This document shows, in pieces, positions 5,987 through 9,627 of a DNA stretch of 9,627 nt. How positions within the stretch are numbered: position 1 is the stretch's first letter; each line of letters begins with the position of its first letter. The notes under the pieces are model-generated. The model saw only the letters and a list, made by a program, of their open reading frames with translations, made no database searches and had not been told where the DNA came from. Both the position numbers and the translations under genes were made by a program. Source of the stretch: an uncultured Ruminococcus sp. (GTDB lineage Bacteria; Bacillota; Clostridia; Oscillospirales; Ruminococcaceae). The stretch is from positions 1-9,627 of the forward strand of contig CAMWXM010000096.1 in assembly GCA_947178195.1 (NCBI GenBank), written 5' to 3'.

Positions 5987-7867
5987 TTACTCCTGCTCAA
6001 CAAATTCTGACGATTCAAAAAATACGTTATACCATACAAGGAAAGAATATACTGTCCATATCTTACGGCTGTTGTCTTTTTTGCCGTTTTTATGCTCATC
6101 AAGAAGCTTTATAAGCAGTTCGGTATTAAAATATTTTTTTGCCGCTTTGCCAACAAAGCTTTTTTTAACGATATTATAGTATTTATCCTCCCTGAGCCAG
6201 ACCCTTATAGGAACGGGAAATCCCAGCTTTTTCTTGGCAGCGGTTTTTGCCGTCTGAGGGGGAGTATTGTTTTTTGCGGCAAGACGCATTGCATATTTGG
6301 TAATATATTTTGTGTTATTATCGGTTTTTTCCTTATGAGTAACTCTGTATCTTACAGGTATTTTCTGAGCAAGTGCCATAATTTCCTTATCCAGGAAAGG
6401 TACACGGAGTTCCAGAGAATTTGCCATACTCATTTTATCCGCCTTCAGCAGAATATCTCCTGCCATCCACATGTGAAGGTCAAGATACTGCATTTTTGTT
6501 ACATCGTCTTTTCCCTTTACCTTATCGTAAAATGGTTTTGTGAGTTCAGTCGGCTCAGGAGCGTCGGTATTTATTTTAAGAAGTCTTTTTCTTTCTGAGG
6601 GACTGAACATATAAGCGTTGCCAATAAAGCGTTCCTCTACGGTTTTGCCCTTTCTTATAAAGAAGTTTACACCTCTTTTGGCAGGCAGCTTGGAAGCAGC
6701 TTTTCCGATACCACGGCGCAGCGCCATAGGAAGCTTATCATAGAATGTTCCGTTCGGGTCGCTGTAAATGTTATATCCGCCGAATATTTCATCTGCTCCC
6801 TCTCCGGAAAGAACGACTTTGAGTTTTTCGGCAGCCAGTTTGCATACAAAATAAAGGGCGACTGCGGAAGGGTCGGCAAGAGGTTCGTCCATGTGATATT
6901 GTATCTTTGAAAGGGAATCCCAGTACTCCTTCGGGGTTATGACCTTACTGGTATTTTCCTTTCCAATAGCCTTTGAAAAGTCCTTTGCCCAACCTATTTC
7001 GTTGTATTTTTCATCGTTTCCAAATCCAACGGTAAAGGTCTTGTCAACGTCTGCAACGGCTGCTACATAGCTTGAGTCCACACCGCTTGACAGAAAGCTT
7101 CCTACCTCAACATCGGCGATTTTATGGGCATTTACGGAATTATAGAAGGTTTCGGATATTTTGTTTACCCATTGATCAAGAGACGGATTTTCATCTGCTT
7201 CAAATTTTATATCCCAATAGCGCTCAATGTCAAGCTTATCGTCTTTATAGGTAAAGCAGTGAGCAGGAGGCAGCTTGAAAACATTTTTGAAAAAAGTCTC
7301 ATTATGTGCGGAATACTGAAATGTAAGATAGCTTTCCAATGCTGTGGTGTTAAGTATTTTTTTGAAATGAGGGTGGGGAATAAAGCTTTTTATTTCAGAG
7401 CCGAACAGAAAGCTTTTGCCAGAAACAGAATAATAAAGGGGTTTTATGCCAAAAAAATCTCTTGCGCCGAAAAGCTCTTTTTTATTTTTATCCCATATTA
7501 CAAATGCAAACATTCCTCTTAATCTTTCAAGAAGCTTTTTGCCAAATTCTTCATAGCCGTGAAGAAGCACCTCAGAATCGCTTTTGGTTTTAAAGGTATG
7601 CCCCTTCATGATAAGCTCTTCACGAATGCTCTGATAGTTGTATATTTCGCCGTTGAAAACCAGTACCTTTGAATCGTCCTCGTTCAGGATAGGCTGGTCT
7701 CCCTGCTCCAGGTCGATTATGCTCAGACGCCTGAAGCCGAGAGCAATATCGTTGTCGATGTATTTTCCGCCCGAATCAGGTCCTCTGTGTATTATGGTGT
7801 TCATCATTTTTTCAAGAACCTTATCGGGATTTTCAACAAAGCTTGTGAATCCTGTAAATCCGCACAT
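5987..7867 (-). CDS. asnB: Asparagine synthase (glutamine-hydrolysing)
   Basis: It makes asparagine from aspartate and ATP, using ammonia released from glutamine, in the cytoplasm. The true start is the ATG at 7865-7867, which puts the glutaminase nucleophile at Cys2 (MCGFTGF) and leaves 8 bases to AGGAGG at 7876-7881. A TTG two codons upstream is only 2 bases from that site and would bury the cysteine. The product has 626 residues. The class II glutaminase domain (2 to about 190) shows HRGPD (27-31) and FNGEIYN (71-77). The synthase domain has the pyrophosphatase loop LSSGVDSS (259-266) and SGEGADEIFGGY (354-365). D329-P-S and the KADKMSM segment (476-482) are also typical. All expected catalytic motifs are intact. 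SSGVDS replaces the more usual SGGVDS, a variation also known in Clostridia. It is the first gene of an operon with the HD gene. Confidence 0.96.
   Translation of the reverse strand: MCGFTGFTSFVENPDKVLEKMMNTIIHRGPDSGGKYIDNDIALGFRRLSIIDLEQGDQPILNEDDSKVLVFNGEIYNYQSIREELIMKGHTFKTKSDSEVLLHGYEEFGKKLLERLRGMFAFVIWDKNKKELFGARDFFGIKPLYYSVSGKSFLFGSEIKSFIPHPHFKKILNTTALESYLTFQYSAHNETFFKNVFKLPPAHCFTYKDDKLDIERYWDIKFEADENPSLDQWVNKISETFYNSVNAHKIADVEVGSFLSSGVDSSYVAAVADVDKTFTVGFGNDEKYNEIGWAKDFSKAIGKENTSKVITPKEYWDSLSKIQYHMDEPLADPSAVALYFVCKLAAEKLKVVLSGEGADEIFGGYNIYSDPNGTFYDKLPMALRRGIGKAASKLPAKRGVNFFIRKGKTVEERFIGNAYMFSPSERKRLLKINTDAPEPTELTKPFYDKVKGKDDVTKMQYLDLHMWMAGDILLKADKMSMANSLELRVPFLDKEIMALAQKIPVRYRVTHKEKTDNNTKYITKYAMRLAAKNNTPPQTAKTAAKKKLGFPVPIRVWLREDKYYNIVKKSFVGKAAKKYFNTELLIKLLDEHKNGKKDNSRKIWTVYSFLVWYNVFFESSEFVEQE
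5990..5994 (-). promoter_or_regulatory. Ribosome binding site of the HD gene inside asnB
   Basis: AGGAG is formed by the last two sense codons of asnB (CAG GAG) and lies 6 bases from the HD gene ATG. The asnB stop codon falls between them. A ribosome finishing asnB would be placed to restart on the HD gene, which supports translational coupling. Confidence 0.8.
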
Positions 7868-7875
7868 ATACAATT

Positions 7876-7881
7876 CCTCCT
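7876..7881 (-). promoter_or_regulatory. Strong ribosome binding site that fixes the asnB start
   Basis: A full AGGAGG lies 8 bases from the ATG at 7867 and only 2 bases from the alternative TTG at 7873. With the need for an N-terminal cysteine, this settles the start. The leader just upstream carries AATGGCA twice, 11 bases apart. Confidence 0.9.
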
Positions 7882-7917
7882 GTTGCCATTACGCTGCCAT
7901 TGATTATTTCATTATAT

Positions 7918-7946
7918 ATTATACTATATATTATCGGAATTTGCAA
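7918..7946 (-). promoter_or_regulatory. asnB: Sigma-A type promoter of the asnB-HD operon
   Basis: On the minus strand the -35 is TTGCAA (7941-7946), the spacer is 17 bases and the -10 is a perfect TATAAT (7918-7923). Transcription should start near 7911 with a leader of about 45 bases, too short for a T-box or other large riboswitch. It sits directly downstream of the A/T-rich terminator region of the preceding gene. Confidence 0.8.
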
Positions 7947-7963
7947 TAATTATAAATAAATAT

Positions 7964-8024
7964 AAAAAATTTTTTATGGCGGCGTTCTGCAAAGGCATTG
8001 AAAGGTTTTGCAGAACACCGCCAT
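7964..8024 (-). terminator. Large terminator-like hairpin after the zinc-ribbon gene
   Basis: Arms at 7976-7993 and 8007-8024 form an 18-bp stem around a 13-base loop. The only irregular position (7983/8017) is C-A on the plus strand and a G-U wobble on the minus strand, so minus-strand RNA pairs fully. The stem is followed on the minus strand by six A and then six T (7964-7975). The U run therefore starts 6 bases later than in a standard terminator, but the position between two genes fits that role. Confidence 0.6.
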
Positions 8025-8047
8025 TATGGTTAGTTATGTATTTTTTT

Positions 8048-8098
8048 GGTAATGCCGAACAAAGCTTTTAAGCAGTTTTTGTGCGACATTGGCCTTAA
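8048..8098. repeat. Palindromic repeat, copy 2 (compact form)
   Basis: This element of about 50 bp folds into one hairpin. The left arm 8048-8063 pairs with 8078-8094, with mismatches at 8055/8086 and 8058/8083, one wobble (8050/8091) and one bulge (8092). The top hairpin GCT-TTTA-AGC is at 8064-8073. It aligns along its full length with copy 1 once the insert there is removed, with about 10 substitutions (nine transitions) and one indel. The top stem pair is T-A here and C-G in copy 1, a compensatory change. It ends 3 bases after the stop codon of the zinc-ribbon gene, exactly as copy 1 does after the HD gene. It is not followed by a U run on the minus strand, so it is not a standard terminator. 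Confidence 0.7.
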
Positions 8099-8101
8099 TT
8101 A

Positions 8102-9565
8102 TTAAGCGATTTCAAGAAGCTTCTGATTAATGCGGTTCTGAACTTCAAAATAGTATTTTCTTTCCGCAGCGTTCATTTCTTCGCTTTCCCAAGCGCTTAA
8201 ATCATTCATTGCTTTGGTATACTTATTCATATAATCTGTAAAATCGTTAAGTATATCCATATCCATTCCATCTGAGTTATTGTATTTTTTCATAAATTCG
8301 CAGTATTCATCAAAAAATTCCTCATAACTATCCATAGCGGATTTAAATTCCGGACTTATACTGTCGTTTGTATCAGAGGCTTCCTCGGTTTCTTCGGTTT
8401 CCTCATCCTTTACAATTGGAATGCTGTCAGATTCGTCAGGTTTACTGATTGGCTCAGAGTCTTTCTGTTCAGCAGCCTCGAGAAAAATTTCCATTTTATT
8501 AAATCCTTTATAATCAAGATGCAGCTCATAGCCTTTACCGTTGTTTGCCGAATAGTAATCGTCTTCCTTTATATAATTTTCGGTGAATCCCTTGCTTTCA
8601 CATGCTTTTACATATTCTTTAAAATCTTCGGGAGAGGTGTTTCCTACATGAATACTAAGATATGAGCTTGTATTACCAGAAATAATTCCGATATTGGATT
8701 TTGTTGGCGGCAGCATATTTCCAAAGTCGTTTGTCGGCCATTCAAATTCGCCCATTTCTTCAGGTGCCTCCAGGTTTATTTGCATTTCTTTATTAAAGTC
8801 AAGGTATGTAAGACTCAGCGAATATCCGTCTTGATTAAATGCAGAATATAACATATCACTTTCGTCCGAATCAATCGTATATCCAAAATCAATACATTTA
8901 TCTCTGTAATTCTTGAAATCTTTATTTTCAACATCTGAAAGTGATAATATCAAGGATGTTTTTGAATTTATGGTAACTGAGCCATATGTATTATCAGGCT
9001 GAGGCAGAAATTCACACATTTCTATATCGTTCCAATTAAATTCTGCCGATTCAGTTTTATATGATGGTCTTCCGGCATTATAAAGTCCAAAAAATGGTAT
9101 TATCAATATAAAAGCCAATATTGCAGGAATAACATGAAAACCATTCTTTTTTTCCTTAATGATCCGGAGTCCCATAAGGTATGATACGATAAAGAGAGCG
9201 GTCATGATTATAGCTGTAAGTGCGGCAAGAATCCTGCCGTCATTAAAGCTGACTACGCAGAGAAGTGCGCTGATAACAGTAAAAACAATCAACAGGAATT
9301 TGAATTTACCTTTTTTAAAATTTTCCACCGCTGATTTTTCATTACGAAGTTTTTCTTGTTCCATATCATATTTAAGCTGATTCTGAGAAGTCTGATATTT
9401 GATTTTTTCAATTTTCACATCATCGCTTTCATTTAAAAGATCTGAAACAGAATATTGAGTATCGCAATAAGGACACACAACAAATTCCTGTTCTTGATCG
9501 ATTTTAAGTTGTCCTCTGCAATTTGAGCATACAGCAGAGGAGGTTTTATTTTTTTTACCGTTCAT
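8102..9565 (-). CDS. Zinc-ribbon membrane protein with duplicated outer domain (possibly DUF6591-like)
   Basis: The function of this 487-residue protein is unknown. An N-terminal zinc ribbon has Cys13-x2-Cys16 and Cys31-x2-Cys34. A charged, probably coiled stretch (51-87) follows, then three hydrophobic segments at about 89-107, 111-132 and 145-162. The positive charge before the first segment and between the second and third puts the zinc ribbon inside the cell and the C-terminal two thirds outside. The outer part holds two related modules of about 80 residues (187-267 and 285-364), each starting with LP and ending in LEA. An acidic Glu/Asp/Ser/Thr-rich linker (366-402) leads to a helical domain (404-487) with SPEFKSAMDSYEEFFDEY. 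The last domain resembles DUF6591 from memory, which is unverified. The ATG at 9565 has AGGAGA-type spacing (about 9 bases). The gene appears to be transcribed alone. A sensor or envelope-stress role is possible but not shown. Confidence 0.9.
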   Translation of the reverse strand: MNGKKNKTSSAVCSNCRGQLKIDQEQEFVVCPYCDTQYSVSDLLNESDDVKIEKIKYQTSQNQLKYDMEQEKLRNEKSAVENFKKGKFKFLLIVFTVISALLCVVSFNDGRILAALTAIIMTALFIVSYLMGLRIIKEKKNGFHVIPAILAFILIIPFFGLYNAGRPSYKTESAEFNWNDIEMCEFLPQPDNTYGSVTINSKTSLILSLSDVENKDFKNYRDKCIDFGYTIDSDESDMLYSAFNQDGYSLSLTYLDFNKEMQINLEAPEEMGEFEWPTNDFGNMLPPTKSNIGIISGNTSSYLSIHVGNTSPEDFKEYVKACESKGFTENYIKEDDYYSANNGKGYELHLDYKGFNKMEIFLEAAEQKDSEPISKPDESDSIPIVKDEETEETEEASDTNDSISPEFKSAMDSYEEFFDEYCEFMKKYNNSDGMDMDILNDFTDYMNKYTKAMNDLSAWESEEMNAAERKYYFEVQNRINQKLLEIA

Positions 9566-9573
9566 CTTTTTAC

Positions 9574-9623
9574 TCTCCTTTTAAACAGCTTTTTTGAATG
9601 ATTTTTATTTTTCACAGAGTATA
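9574..9623 (-). promoter_or_regulatory. Ribosome binding site and partial promoter of the zinc-ribbon gene
   Basis: AAGGAGA (9574-9580) is a good ribosome binding site for the ATG at 9565. TATACT at 9618-9623 on the minus strand, with TG a few bases upstream, is a plausible -10. Its -35 would lie beyond the window edge, so the promoter is only a candidate. Confidence 0.45.
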
Positions 9624-9627
9624 TACA

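Noticed and set aside
7868..7873. TTG at 7873 as the asnB start
   Set aside because: It is 2 bases from the ribosome binding site and would place two residues before the catalytic cysteine, which must be N-terminal in class II glutaminases.
6092..7949. Plus-strand open frames opposite asnB
   Set aside because: They are antisense to a complete enzyme gene with intact motifs, and none shows domain features or a credible start.
7868..7975. T-box or amino acid riboswitch before asnB
   Set aside because: The predicted leader is only about 45 bases and lacks the T-box sequence or a specifier stem.
5134..8098. CRISPR array from the repeated palindromes
   Set aside because: There are only two diverged copies almost 3 kb apart, with genes between them and no spacer pattern.
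1..9627. Defence island, prophage or secondary metabolite cluster
   Set aside because: No nuclease, integrase, capsid, toxin or biosynthetic core gene is present. The genes are housekeeping or regulatory.

Overview
This AT-rich window carries five complete protein-coding genes, all on the minus strand. Several things point to a low-GC Firmicute of class Clostridia, probably a Ruminococcus/Oscillospiraceae-like gut or rumen anaerobe: AGGAGG-type ribosome binding sites, sigma-A-type promoters, a long BarA-like hybrid kinase without membrane segments, and a zinc-ribbon membrane protein of a type common in gut Clostridia. The taxonomic call is an inference from gene character, not from a marker gene.

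In the direction of transcription (high to low coordinates), the first gene is a zinc-ribbon, three-helix membrane protein with a duplicated outer domain (9565-8102). It is followed by a compact palindromic repeat (8048-8098) and a large terminator-like hairpin (7976-8024). Next is a two-gene operon with a clear promoter: asparagine synthase asnB (7867-5987) and an HD-domain phosphohydrolase (5983-5315), 3 bases apart and probably translationally coupled. The gap before the next gene (5112-5314) is almost filled by a second copy of the palindromic repeat, split by about 120 bp. Then come aspartate carbamoyltransferase pyrB with a C-terminal PyrI-type zinc domain (5111-4029), a short gap holding its terminator and the next promoter, and a 1259-residue soluble hybrid histidine kinase/response regulator with six PAS-like modules (3854-75). 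A perfect 13-bp hairpin terminator (22-57) closes the window.

Functionally, asnB and pyrB both consume aspartate: asnB makes asparagine using glutamine nitrogen, and pyrB takes the committed step of pyrimidine synthesis. The kinase, the HD protein and the zinc-ribbon protein have no ligand or substrate that can be read from the sequence. There is no phage, transposase, CRISPR, tRNA, rRNA or defence cassette.

The most unusual content is non-coding. A roughly 50-bp hairpin repeat is present twice, each copy ending exactly 3 bases past a stop codon. One copy is interrupted by a 120-bp segment flanked by a CAAAG duplication and carrying the best candidate pyrB promoter. The second point of note is the fusion of a PyrI zinc domain onto PyrB without the nucleotide-binding allosteric domain.
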